A stretch of DNA of 64,000 nucleotides from Chlamydomonas sphaeroides (taxonomy: Eukaryota; Chlorophyta; Chlorophyceae; Chlamydomonadales; Chlamydomonadaceae), in the NCBI GenBank assembly GCA_001662425.1, contig BDDC01000306.1:1-64000 (forward strand), read 5' to 3'. The position numbers were made by a program, and so were the translations under genes. Under the pieces are notes generated by a model. That model did not search any database and was not told the DNA's origin. It saw only the letters and a list, made by a program, of their open reading frames with translations. Below are positions 43,872 to 55,358 of the stretch, piece by piece; the first letter of the stretch is position 1; each line of letters begins with the position of its first letter.

Positions 43872-46800
43872 ATGGACCCCGACACCGAGCCGCTTGACGC
43901 ATTGCTGGATGACGCGCTGCTTTCGTCAGTTCTTAGCTTTGTCGACGACACCGATGCCGCGATTGCGAGCTGCGTGTGCCGACGGTGGCGCGACACGGCC
44001 CGGCCCATCATCGCGAACCACCTCGCAGCGCTAGAGCCCCCAGGCTGGCGTCACGAGCTGTCTTGGCAGGCTTGTGGAGGCAGCGCGTCGGCCTACCTCG
44101 GGTGGCGCAAGCGCTGGTGCGCTGCTACACAGTCGCAGAGCATCCACACGATGCTGGGTGCGCTGCTGTTGGCCGCCCCCGACCCTACCCACCGCGCTGG
44201 CCCGCAGGCTAGGGCTGATGCCCGAGCGACACGATGAGGAGCTGCAGGAATCCGCCGAGCAGGCAGCTGCCGGCGCCAGTAGCAGCAGCACCGCCGGTGC
44301 CGCCGATGCGGCGCCGCTCCCGCCGCTGGCTTCGCCTGGCATGTTGCCGGCGCTGGCCGTCGGCCGCTCCACCGCCTTCGGCCTCCTTCCCCTGGACGTA
44401 GTCACGCTGCTGCCGGTGCCGCGACAGCCCAGCCATGAGCCGCAGCCATCCCCGCCGCGTCAGCAACCTCCTCAGCCGCAGCAGCCGCAGCAGCCGGAGC
44501 AGGCAGGGCAGGACGCTGGGCCCGCGGAACAGGCAGCGGACCAACCTGGCATCGCCGCCCGCCCGGCTCCGGACGGAAGTGGCGCCGCAAGCGCCACCGG
44601 CGCAAACGCCTGGCCCTGGGGCTGGCGGCGGTGTGTGCAGGACGCAGAGCCCTCGCTGCCGCCCGGGGAGACACGGTGCGGGGCCGGGGGGCGCTGGGGG
44701 CGAAGGGAGAAGCTGCGGCAAGAGGATGTGTGGCCTCGCGAACGGCAAACCACAGAACCCGCCTGCACGAGTGTCACGGTGGGCGCTGGGTATACAGGCG
44801 GTGGTGACTGCATGGGGTCCCGGCTGGTCAGGGCTGCAAGCCCGTCAGACAAGGGAACCGGGGCATCGCCATTCCTACCCCCTCGCCAGCCCCGCTGGTC
44901 CAGCACTTGGCGGCTGTGATGCACCGGCCTCGCCGCTGCCACGGCCTTCTCCACCTCGCATGCTGCCAGCTTCTGCTTCTACTCCGTAGCCCCGGCCCCC
45001 ACCCGGCTTCGGACGTCACCCGCCTCTCTCCGCCGACAGCCCGACAACCCAGCCCCGCTGCGCGCGCTGCCCGCCTCCCCGCGCCCCCAACCCTCTTTCT
45101 TCCCCTCCGCGGCCCCAACCCTCCCTCTCCATACCGCAGCGTGCGCCAGGAGCCGCAGTGGGACGGCGCCCCGATGGGCCCTCCCCGGCAGCCCACGCTG
45201 TCGCCGGGCGGCGGCCTGCTGGCATGTGTGGCGGTGGCGCAGGTCAACCAGGAGCCAGCGGCCGCGGCGGGAGCCGCAGAGGGGGCGGAAGGGGCGGGTG
45301 GCCGGCCCACGGGCTTCTCTCGGCCGGCGGCCTTCCTGCTGGTGGTGAGGAGTGCGTTGCGTAGGGTGGACGGGGTTAGGCGAGCGGCACGTGTTTTGTC
45401 GTGCGTGCCTGGGTGTGATGGAAGGAACAAGGGGATCGACGGGGCGCGTTCTGGAGCATTGAGATGCGCGTCCCTGAGGGCCAGGCATAGCGCTGCTCCG
45501 TCCTGCCGATGCGTTGCTCCCAGCCCGCATCGTCGCCGGCCCCCAAACCCTGCTACGCCTCCCGCCAGAACGACCGCCGCGGCCGGCGGCGGCTGCAGCT
45601 GCGGCTGCGCGACGGCTTCGCGCCCTTCTACTGCGCCTGGAGCGGCTGCGGCTGCTACCTGGCCATGCTCAGCAACTGGGCGGGCAGGAGGTGCGGCGGC
45701 GGCAGCGGGCGGCTCAGTCGCTGGGGTGCCCGTGGTGGCGTGACCAGGGCGCCTGCGCCAGGCGCTGGCCCAGGCGGAGCGGGGCCGCTGCTCAGCAACC
45801 TCGTGGAGCAGCAGCCGGGCTCCCGCGGGCCGCCCGGCTGTGCGAGCAGCCGATCGCGCTGCGCTCCGACAGCACGCTGCCGCTCCGTGCCCTCCCGCTG
45901 CCCCCACCCTGCCGTCTCCCTACCCTCCTCCCATCCTCCCACACCCTCTCGCCATATCCTGCCCCTCCCGGTTGCCCCCCCCCCCACCCCCGCAGGGTGG
46001 CGCTGCGTGTGCTGGACGTGGCCGCGGCGCTGGGCCCCGCGGCCGCCGCCCCCCGGCTGGCGTTTGTGGGCGCCTCGGTGCCGCTGTACTTCAGCTGGGC
46101 GCCCGGGCGGCCCGAGCTGCTGCTGCACGCAGGCCACACCTCGTACGCCACCTGGGCCGCAGCACCGGGCCCGCAGCGGGGGGCAGCGGCGGCGTCAGGG
46201 GCGGCAGCGGCGGCGTCAGGGGCAGCGGCGGCGGGCGGCTGGTGCGAGTGCAGCCGGCACCCGCGCGCGCGGGAGCCGTGGGAGTGGGAATGGGACACCG
46301 TCGCAGCCGCCGCCGCCGTCGGCGCAGGGGCTGGCTCTGACGGCCCGCATGGCCCCGCCAGCTGGATGCAGTGCGCGCTGGCGCTGGCGGCGGCGCCGCG
46401 CTGGCGGCTGCTGCTGGCGCTGCGCCGCGCCCCCGCCACCTGCGCCCCCGAGGCCTTTGCTGCTGCGGTTTCCAGCGGCGGCGCCGGCTTCGGCCGAGGC
46501 CCCGCCCGCCTGCTGCTGCCGCTGACGGCGCATAGCATGGAGCGCCTGGCTGCTGCGGCTGCACCAAGGGCTGTGGCGGCGGCGGCGGGCGCTGGGGCTG
46601 CGGGGGCTGCGGCCAAGGCCGCACGCCTGGGACCCGGCCCGGGCGAGCAGCTGCCTTGGGGCTGTGGCTCGCTGGCTGTGGGGGCGCAGATGAGGCTGGC
46701 GCTGGGGCGGGAGGCGGACATGGCGCGGGTGGCGCGCGCGCCGGCTGGGCCGCGGGGCGCGGGCGGGCGGGGGCCGGTGGCGGAGGAGGAGGGCAGCGAG

Positions 46801-49340
46801 GAGGGCGGCGACGAGGACAGCGACGCCGAGGGCGGCGAGGGCGAGGAGCACGTGCTGGTGGCGCTGGATGGGCCGGACGTGGAGGCGGAGCAGGAGCGGG
46901 AGGCGGTGCGCTCGTGCCGAGCGACCCTGGTAGGCTGCGCGTGGGCTGTCGGCGCACGTGGACGCGGGCCGTGGGGTGGGGCCGGTGGCGGGCTGAGCTC
47001 GGGTTCGGGTTCGGGTTCGGGGTATTTGCGAAGGCACGGAGGCACACGCCAGGCGGTCCCCGCACTGTCTCCCTGGACCTCCCTCCGTCCTTGCCGCCAA
47101 CCAAGCGGGGCCCTTGGCCCTTGGCCCAGGGCCGGGGGTACATCCCACTGGGCTGCTGCCCTGGACCTCCTGCAGTTGCTGCCGCATTCCATTGGTCCAC
47201 TGTCTGGGTTCCGAAGTTTATACCGCTCCCACCGCTGCCACCGCCTGACTGCCGCCCGGCTGCCGCCCACTCTCCGACTGCCGCCCTTCCCATGTCCCCA
47301 GCTGGCGCGCTTCCGGCCCTCCGACACCTCCGCCGAGCTCTTCACCGCCATCAGCCCCGACGGCCGCCTCCTGGCCTGGGCCGTCGGCTCCGAGCTGCGC
47401 ATCCGCGACCTCGCCTCCTCCTGCTCCTCCGGCGCCGCCCCCGCACAGCAGCAACAGTGGCAGCAGCCTCAGCAGCACCTCTCCCCTCGCCCTGGGGAGG
47501 CGGCGGCGGCGCCCTGCGGCGGCGAGGCCGGCGCCGCGGCGGCCGCCGGCTGGCGGCTGTGGCCGCCGGCGGCGCCGCTGGCGGCGGCGGTGGGGCCGCT
47601 GGCGGTGAGCGAGCGGTCGTGTGTGATCGGCATGCAGTGGAGCCCCTGCAGCAGGAGGCTGCTGGCCATCGTCACGGTGGGCTGGAGGCTGCGGGCCTCG
47701 GGGGCGTTGGGGGAGGTTGGGGCAAGGAGCGCGAGACGGGTAGCAGGGTTTTGGGGGGGGGGCGAACATGGGCAGCCGAAGCGCGTAGCGCGAGCCGCAG
47801 CGAGGGCAGGCAGGCGGCGCTGCGCCCGTTAGACCCAACGGAAGCTTGGGCGGCCGCTAAATAGCCGGCTGCTGTGCCGGAACCCAACCTGCTCGAGGAG
47901 CCCTCGCTGCTGCCCCTGCCGCCTCACCCCTCCACCTCCCCTCGCCCTCTCTCCTCGCGCCGCTCTGCCAGGACACGCTGGGCGCCGAGTGGGGCGGCCA
48001 GAGCCCCGCCGTGCTGCGGTACTTTGTGTGGGAGATGGCGGCAGCGCCCGGTGGCGGCGGCGGCAGCAGCGGAGGAGGCGGAGCGCAGGAGGGCGGCCGA
48101 GGCCAGGCCGCCTCTGCGGCGGCGGCGGCGGCGGTGGCCCCGCTGCGGCCCGTGGCGCTGTACTCGGACGAGGCGCACACGCCCAGCCGCGTGTTCGCCT
48201 CCTCCTACCTGCCCTTCCTGGACCAGGTGTGCGGGCGCGAGGGAGGGCCGACAGGGAGCAGGCAGTGCCGTGTGGGGGCTGTGCGGAAGTCGGCCGCGTT
48301 GCGCGCTACGGCAGCGGAGAAGTGAGGGCCGAGGGCCTCAACCGCGCGCCTCACACGCATCTACGCTGCACCGCCTGCCCCCGCCCCTGCCCCCCGCCCC
48401 TGCCCCTTGCCCTGCCCCCTGCCTTGCCGCCCCGCCCCTCCTCACAGTACCTGGCCGGCAGCTGCCCGGCGCTGCAGCTGTGGGCGCCCGACGGCTCCGC
48501 TTTCTGCCGCACCGCCTGGCACACCGTGCGCCGCACGCCGGGTGGGCGGCTGCGGGGGCCGCTGGGGCGCCGGGGGCTTGCGGCACGGGGCCGGGGGCTT
48601 CGCCGCGCCGCTGCCCGCGCTGCTGATGGCCGGCCGAAGCCTTGAGCCTTGAGCTCGAGGCGGGCGTTGTCATGGCTGCTAATGCCACCTGCCCACCTTG
48701 TAAAACATGCGTGCCTCATTCGCCCCCACCCGTGGCGCCCAGCACCCTCAGCACTGGCGTGTCGTTCTGTGCTACTTAACGCTTACTTGAACACACCCAA
48801 GTGCCCGTCCGCCGCCCCTTTTCCCCAGAGCGGCTCGCGCTGCGGACCGACCACGCGGCAGTCGTCGTGCACCTGCCCCCTGCAGCTGCCGGCCGCCAGG
48901 CAGGGCCGCAGCCAGGTGGTGAAGGCGAGGGCCCGCTGGGCGCCGAGGGGCCGAGCGCCGGCGGCGGCACTGGCCCGGGCGAGGGCGAGAGCGAGGCCAG
49001 CGGCGCTGGGTCTAGCGGCGGGGATGAGATGCAGGTGGACCGGGGCGCGGAGGGCCGGCAAGGGGGCGGCGTGGCGGAGGTGGAGCCGCACGTAGATGGC
49101 TCTCACGCCGGGGTAGGGGCGGGTCCGGCGGGTGCGGCGGCAGCCGAGGCGGGCGCCGGCGCGGGCGGGGGCGCAGGGGCCGAGGTGGCGGGCGAGGTGG
49201 AGGTGGAGGTTGCGGAGCTGGGCGGCTGCGTGCGGGTGGTGCGGCTGGGTGAGGGCCACAGGGAGGGGCTGGGCGCGGCTTTCCATGTTGGCTTTGCGCC
49301 GGCCGCGGTGCCGGGTAGGCATTGGCGCAGCAGGAGCTGA
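43872..49340 (+). CDS. F-box protein with C-terminal TolB-like beta-propeller
   Basis: Nine exons (43872-44116, 44208-44630, 45140-45344, 45569-45690, 45996-46929, 47302-47676, 47972-48226, 48448-48541, 48829-49340) stay in phase throughout and give about 1054 residues. The N-terminus resembles an F-box (LDDALLSSVLSFVDDTDAA, then CVCRRWRDTA), which would recruit SKP1/cullin ligase. A Gln/Pro-rich linker follows. The rest has repeated blade signatures of TolB/WD40-like propellers: PTLSPGGGLLACVAVA, GFAPFYCAWSGCGCYLAML, VPLYFSWAPGRPELLLHAG, AISPDGRLLAWAVGS, IGMQWSPCSRRLLAIV, SSYLPFLDQYLAGSCP and ALQLWAPDGSAF. An Ala/acidic insert interrupts the large exon. The 3' end is less sure: a donor-like GTGAGG at about 49248 may lead to another exon. 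Whether the F-box exon is really in the same transcript needs RNA evidence. Confidence 0.65.
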
Positions 49341-49840
49341 CGGAAGGGGCAGTGGTGTGAAGGGTGGCGGTCGAGCCCTGGCGCGATGCATTTGCCATTT
49401 GCCATGCACCCATGCACTCATGCACCCATGCGCAGCTGGGACAGTTGGCTTGCCCCTTCAGGTACATAGCCGACGTTCTTTGTGCGGCTGGGGCGAGCTT
49501 TCGCACTGCGTAGTTTTGAGTTGGTATGGACGTGCTACATGCCTGCATACCCTGCGGCACCTAAAGGCGAGGTCTTGCAACGCTATCAAAGGAACTTTGA
49601 AGGCTGCTGCAATGCCGTGCATGGTTTGGCCTGGGCCCGGCCCTGGCCCGGGCCCGGGGTGACGGGGGACCCGGACGGGTTTGGGCAGTTGGGCGAAGCC
49701 GATGGGTCAAACTTGGGTGCGCGATCGGTCCGTTCTACAGCTCGACGTGTCGCAATCAATAATCGCGCAGCCAGGATTGCTGTGCACTTGCTTGCAGCCG
49801 AGGCCGGTGACGCTACCTTGGCTCCGCCTTCCGGGACTGC
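49341..49840. other. intergenic between F-box/propeller and glucose transporter genes
   Basis: About 500 bases containing the 3' UTR of one gene and promoter of the next. Nothing coding recognised. Confidence 0.5.
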
Positions 49841-52800
49841 ATGATCGCGCGCTCACTGCTTAGCGCCTCTCACACCGCTCGTGTTCTCGCTGCTGCACCC
49901 GTTTGTTCTGGAGCCCGGGACTTGCGCAACATGCACTCGACCATGCAACGTCCGGCGGGCTCGGCGCGCGCCGTGTGCGCGGCTGCGACCTCCAATTCGC
50001 CTGTATCCATTCCGCTCAGGCGCGCTGGCCTAGGTACGTCCCTGGTGCGAGCGAGTCATTTCGGCACGACGCATCCTTCCCATCCCCAACGCAACGCACC
50101 CTCACCTTCCCCTCCTCGGCCGCCGCCTGGTGGGCCCCATTGCCAGGCCTGCGCCACTCCCTGGCGGCTGCACCCTTCCCGGCGCCGCACCTGCCGCCCT
50201 GTCTGCCGCGCGGCCACAGCCGCCGCGACCAGCAGCACGACGCCCCCGCCCCGTCCACGCTTGTCCGCTTCAAGGGCACTTCGCCCACCCCCGGCGGCGA
50301 ACCCATCGCGCCCGCCACCGCCTCCGACACGCCCGCGCCCGGCGCCTCCGCCCCGCTGGGCCCCGTGCTGATGGCGGTGGCGGTGGCCTGCTGCGGCAGG
50401 TGGGCGGGGGAGTCGGGGCGCATCGACTCGTGCATGTGGAGCTAGTGGGGCGGGCGGGGCGGGAGGCGGCACTGGCGTGTGCTGGCGTGTGTGCTCGGCC
50501 CAGGGCACTGCTGAGCCGCGGGCGCAGTGATGATTAGGCCCGGCGGCACGTCCAGTCGGCAACCGTTGGGCCGAGGCTGCGGGATGGAGGGGGCCTGGAG
50601 GGGCGTGCAGCTGGTCTGCGGCAGTTGCCGCAACCCGGTTGTCGCTGAGTGCCGCCTCACACCGCCCGCAACCGGCCCGCAGCCTCGCGTTCGGCTTCAA
50701 CCTCTCCGTCATCAACGGCCCCCTGGAGGTGAGCGCCCCGATGCCGCCCGGCATTCAGCGGCAGCGGTGCCGGGCTCCCGGCCTTTGGGCGCCGCCGCTG
50801 GGGGCTGGGCCGTGGCGCCGGCCACCAGGGCAGCCGGGTGTCGGCCACCAGGACAGCCGGGTGTCGGCTAACAGGGCAGCCGGGTGTCGGCCAGCCGTCT
50901 GCAGCAGCACCGCGGCTGCCGGGTGGACGACCGGGCTGGGCCGCTGCCCCGCAGAGCAGCACAGCCGCCACCGCCCTCCTCCCTTACTGCTCCCCAACCT
51001 CTTGAACCCCAACCCACCCTCCCGCCTGCCTTCCCGCCTCCTGGCCAGGTCATCGCCCGGGACCTGGGCATCGCCGGCAACACCAAGCTCATGGGGCTGG
51101 TGCGAGCAGCAGGGGGCGGAGGGGAAAGGAGATGGAGGCACGAAACCCACACACGCCGTGGCACATGTCCGGGCGGCCCCGCACACCCAACAGCACCCCG
51201 CATCCCTCGCCCAGCGCCGCCCGCCTCCCGCCTCTCCCTCTCACCCCCTGCCCTTTCCTCTCCTCCCCCTGCCCCTTCCCCTCCATTTCCGCTCCCGGCA
51301 GATCGTGTCCAGCACGCTGGGAGGCGCCGCGCTGGGCAGTCTGGCGGGCGGCGGCGTGGCGGACAGCCTGGGCCGCCGCGGCTCCTTCCTGCTGGCGGCG
51401 TTGCCCATGGCGGCGGGGCCGCTGCTGTCGGCGGCGGCGACCGACCTGACGCAGATGGCGGCGGGCCGCTTCCTGACGGGCGCCGCCATCGGGCTGAGCA
51501 GCGCGCTGGTGCCCACCTACATCAGCGAGGTGAGGAGGAGGGGGAGAGGGAGGGGGAGGGGGGAGGGTTTGGGCACGGTGAGAAGTTTGTGCACAGCGCC
51601 TCTCCCAGCCGCACTCGTCGCTCCGCACGCAGCCGGCAGCGGCTCGGGGGCAGCAGCGGCATTGCGGCCAGGGAAGCCCGGGCACACCTCTTGGAGCGGG
51701 CGACCAGGGGCATGCCGCGGGGGGCCTGCGTTGCGCGGCTGTGGGCCTTATTCGACAGGGTGGTGGGCCCTGTACGACAAGCCGCGCTGCCCCATGCCAC
51801 CTGCCCGCCGCCGTCGCGCCCGTCGGCCGGCAGGTGCCGTGGGACGAGTGGCTTGTCGTACAGGGCCCACATCGTCGTGCAGGGCCCACATTGTCGTACA
51901 GGGCCCACATGCGGGGCAGTTACCCCGGGGAACACACCAAGGCCTGTGGGGCACCCGCCAGTGGCAGCGCGGCAGCTCGTCCGCACGGAGCCCCTGTGCG
52001 CCTCGCGAGGCGCAGCCCCATGCGGCCCTGCCCTCGCCGCCCCCCTCGCGCCTTGCTCGCCGCCGGGTGGCCCGTACCCACTCCCTCCCCACCGCATGTG
52101 CTCCTCCGTCCTCCTCTCCACCCATACTAGGCCCCCACCCGCAGCCGCGGCGCGATGGGCTAGCCCCCGTCTCCTGGATTCCCTGCCCACCTCACTGCGC
52201 GCTCTCGACGTTGCATCTCCCCGTCCGCGCCTCTCATCTTCCATCCCATACCCTCCCCTACTGCCCCGCAGGTAGCCCCCACGAGCACCCGCGTCCGCGT
52301 CCAACTGCCGACCCCCAACAGCTCCCGGCCCTCCCGCCTCCCGCCCTCCCGCCTCCCCTCCTGCCCCCACAGGTCGCACCCACTCGCATCCGCGGCGCGC
52401 TGGGCGCGCTCAACCAGCTGTGCATCTGCATCGGCATCCTGGCGGCGCTGCTGGTCAATGTGGTGCTGCCGGGCGAGGCCTGGCGCACCATGTTCACAGC
52501 GGCGACGGTGCCGGCCGCCGCGCTGGCGCTGGGTGAGGAGAGGGACTGCAGGGCAGGGGAGGGGGCGGGCGGGACGCCGCCGGCAGCGATATGCGGGGCG
52601 GCAGGCGGGAGGCGAGGGTACCACAGGACGCACCGACGTTCCCTGCCAGATGGGCCTCGACTCGATAGCGCTGAGGCGTGAGGCCCTGGGCAGGCTGCAG
52701 GGCCCTCCGGTATCCGCGCGGGGCGCTGCCCCCGGACCCCAGCCCGCGCTCATCCCTCCCTCCCCTACCCCTTCCTCCCCATCCCTCCCTGCCCCCAAGG

Positions 52801-55358
52801 CATGCTGCTGGGCCCCGAGAGCCCCCGCTGGCTGGCCTCGCGCCACCGCGACGCGGAGGCCGCCGCCGCCGCGCAGCGCCTGTGGGGCCCCAACGGCCCC
52901 GCCGAGCTGGACGTGGGCCGGCCCGCCGCCTCCGCCGCGGCGGCCACCAACACCGGCCGCGCGGCGGCAGCGGACGTGGACAGCAGCTCCCCTGGTGAGG
53001 AGCTGGGGGTGCGAGGTGGCTGGCACGGGGGGCGAGGCAGGCGGGCTGCCCAAGGCCCCGAGAGCCCGCGCTGGCTGGCATCGCGCTACCGTGCACGTCT
53101 CCTGCCGTCCCTCCCAACTCCCTGCTCTCCACCTTGCCCTCCCAATGCTACCCTCCCCCTCCTCCCTTCCACCTCCTCACCACCACCTTGCTCCCTCCCG
53201 CCTCCTCCTTCTCCCGCTCCTCCCCTCCTTCCCGACCCCTCCTCCACCGCCACCTCGAATGCCTTGCCAGTGCCTTACTCCCCCTCCCAACCCCAACCCC
53301 AACCTTCCTCAGCAGGCATCGCCGTGGCCCAGTCCGGCGGCCTGGCGCTGCTGTCCGGCCCCGCCGCCCGGCCGCTGCTCATCGGCGTGCTGCTCTTTGC
53401 CTTCCAGCAGTTCGCCGGCATCAACGCCCTCGTCTACTTCTCCAGCTCCGTGTTCCGGCAGGCGAGCGCTGCGTCCGCCTGCTGGCGTGTTGCGCTGCCC
53501 GGCTGCCACCGCATGGCTGTGCGTCACCAGGGCTGGCTCTCGCCGAGTCGCTGCCTGCGTGCTCTGGTCACTGCCAGGGGAGCCCCGGCACTGCCGCCGC
53601 AGCCAGCCCTGGGTCCTCGCGCTCTGCGCCCTTCCCGCTCCCAGCAGCAAGCGGGTGGTGCTCCCTCCCACCCGCCCTGCGTGCTGCATCTGCGGCATCC
53701 TGCGGCCTCGCGTGGCGGCGGCCGCCAGCCGTGAGGCAGCCGCCGCCACGCGATGCGGCAGCAGGACGCGGCAGACACGACGCGCAGGGCGGGGGCGCAG
53801 AGGCTCAGCACGGCCAGCTGCTGGGCTGGCTAGCATGCGCGCCATACCACAGCGCCGTGACACACAGCAGCACGCAGCCCCCTCGCCCCTGCCACCACCC
53901 GGGCCCGGCGCTGACCGCTGCCGCGCGCCGGGAACCATACCGATGAGGCGTATGCCTTACCCTTGCCCACCGTCTTCCCCCTTCTCCGCTGCCCCCTCCC
54001 AACACCCTAGGCGGGCGTCACCAGCGACGCGCTGGCCTCCGCGGCGCTGGGCGCGGTCAACGTGGCGGGCACGCTGGTGGCTGCGGGCCTCATGGACAGG
54101 GCGGGCCGCAAGCAGCTGCTCAGCAACAGCTTCCTGGGCCAGGTGGGGGTAGAGAAGGGGAGGATAGGGTTGGGGGGTGCTGTGTGTGGTGCAGCTGCCA
54201 TGCCAGGTGAAAGAGGTGGGCTGACATGAGGGGCGAGGAGTGCTGGTGGCTGGCCGCCGCAGGGGTGTTCGCCGCTGGTGGGCGCCATGAGCACACCTCT
54301 CTACGCCGGGCTCGCTTGCCCCTGCCCTTCACCCAAATCGCTGCTGCCATGCCTCCTTACCGTCCCCCCCTCCCGCCAGGCGGTGTGCATGTTTGCCATG
54401 GCCGCGGGCTTTTCGCTGCCGGCGCTGCAGGTAAGGCCACCGCGCGACAGGGGGAAGAGGGAAAGAGGCATGGCGCCCATCCTGAGGGGAAGGGAATGTG
54501 CCTGCCCCCCGGGCCGGCTGCCTCCAACAAGAGAGCATGGCCCTCTCCATCCCTCTCCCCCTCCATCCCTCTCCCCCTCCCCTCCGCTCCCCCCCTCCCA
54601 TGAAGCCCTATGCGGGCGCCATCGCGGTGGGCGGCACCCTGGCCTACATCGCCGCCTTCGCCACGGGCGCCGGCCCCGTGCCCGGCCTCATGGTGCCCGA
54701 GCTCAACCCACTGAGCACGCGAGGTGCGGCGCGGGCTGTGTGGGACACCCAAGAAGCTGGGACCCTTCGAGCAGGGCCCCGGCTGCCCGTGCGGATTGTC
54801 CCCAACTGCTCCAGCTCACCTCTTCCACCTCCCCTTCCCTCCCCTCCCCTGCCCTCCCCTGCCCTCCCCTGCCCTTCCCTTCCCTCACACGCAACGCTCT
54901 CGCACGCAGGCAAGGCCGTGTCCGCCGCCTTCGTGAGCCACTGGGTGGCCAACGTGGTGGTGGGGCAGTCCTTCCTGCCCGCCGTGCAGAGCTACGGCCT
55001 GGCGCCCGTGTACTGCTTCTTCGGGGCGGTGGCGCTGGCGGGCGCGCTGTACGTGCGGACGCAGGTGGGGGCCGCTGGGATGGGTGGGTGCGTGCGCGTG
55101 TGGAGTTGGGGTCCAAGAGCGAGACTGCGGGGCGAGAGGGGCCCGGCACGGGGTCGAGGCCGGCCGCGGGGCGAAAGCGAGCGAGGCGATGGAGGGGCGA
55201 AGCTCCGCTGCCATCCGGATCGTTACCGAAAGGTGACTGCCCAGCGCACTTACCGCGCCCGCCACTGCGCCCTGCCTCGCCCCCAGGTGCCGGAGACCAA
55301 GGGCAAGACGCTGGAGCAGATTGAGGCCGAGCTGCGCGCCGGCGCCAAGACGGCGTGA
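49841..55358 (+). CDS. pGlcT: plastidic glucose transporter (MFS sugar porter)
   Basis: Thirteen exons (49841-50033, 50147-50399, 50683-50728, 51049-51099, 51302-51529, 52373-52532, 52800-52994, 53316-53461, 54011-54142, 54380-54430, 54606-54723, 54910-55064, 55287-55358) join in phase to 599 residues. The first 130 residues are a Ser/Ala/Arg-rich plastid transit region (MIARSLLSASHTARVLAAAP). Sugar-porter signatures follow: FGFNLSVINGPLE, VADSLGRRGSF, PTYISEVAPTRIRGALGALN, GPESPRWLASRHR, FQQFAGINALVYFSSSVF, GLMDRAGRKQLLSNS, VPGLMVPELNPLSTRGKAVS and the terminal PETKGKTLEQIEAEL. This order and the envelope-type N-terminus match plant pGlcT, which exports glucose from starch breakdown. Intron 8 needs a GC donor (CAG|GCGAGC at 53462). 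Introns 3, 5, 7 and 8 carry repeats listed separately. Confidence 0.93.
50821..50889 (+). repeat. 23-base minisatellite, three copies
   Basis: Intron 3 of the glucose transporter gene has three head-to-tail 23-base units sharing CAGCCGGGTGTCGG, with 1-4 differences between units. Confidence 0.85.
51741..51918. repeat. foldback element with 21-bp perfect arms and 19-base tandem units
   Basis: In intron 5 of the glucose transporter gene, 51763-51783 is the exact reverse complement of 51850-51870; the core of the right arm is CTTGTCGTACAGGGCCCAC. The pairing continues imperfectly inward (GCCACCTGCC with GGCAGGTGCC). The right arm is followed by two more 19-base units (CGTGCAGGGCCCACA, CGTACAGGGCCCACA); a diverged inverted unit precedes the left arm at 51741-51759. 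Confidence 0.85.
53045..53093 (+). repeat. intronic partial copy of glucose transporter exon 7
   Basis: Intron 7 contains CCCCGAGAGCCCGCGCTGGC and the bases after it, echoing the start of exon 7 (52817-52850) that encodes PESPRWLASR. The copy keeps a CCCAAGG like the exon 7 acceptor but lacks the first codons GMLLG. Confidence 0.8.
53671..53791. repeat. imperfect inverted repeat in a GC-AG intron
   Basis: Bases 53671-53722 and 53738-53791 pair as an imperfect hairpin of about 52 bases per arm with a 15-base loop. The innermost stem is CGCGTGGCGGCGGC with GCCGCCGCCACGCG. It lies in intron 8 of the glucose transporter gene. Confidence 0.7.

Noticed and set aside
45792..47402. 536-codon open frame antisense to the propeller exon
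   Set aside because: It is Ser/Pro/Ala/Arg low-complexity, the expected shadow of GC-rich coding sequence; the plus strand has blade motifs and in-phase exons.
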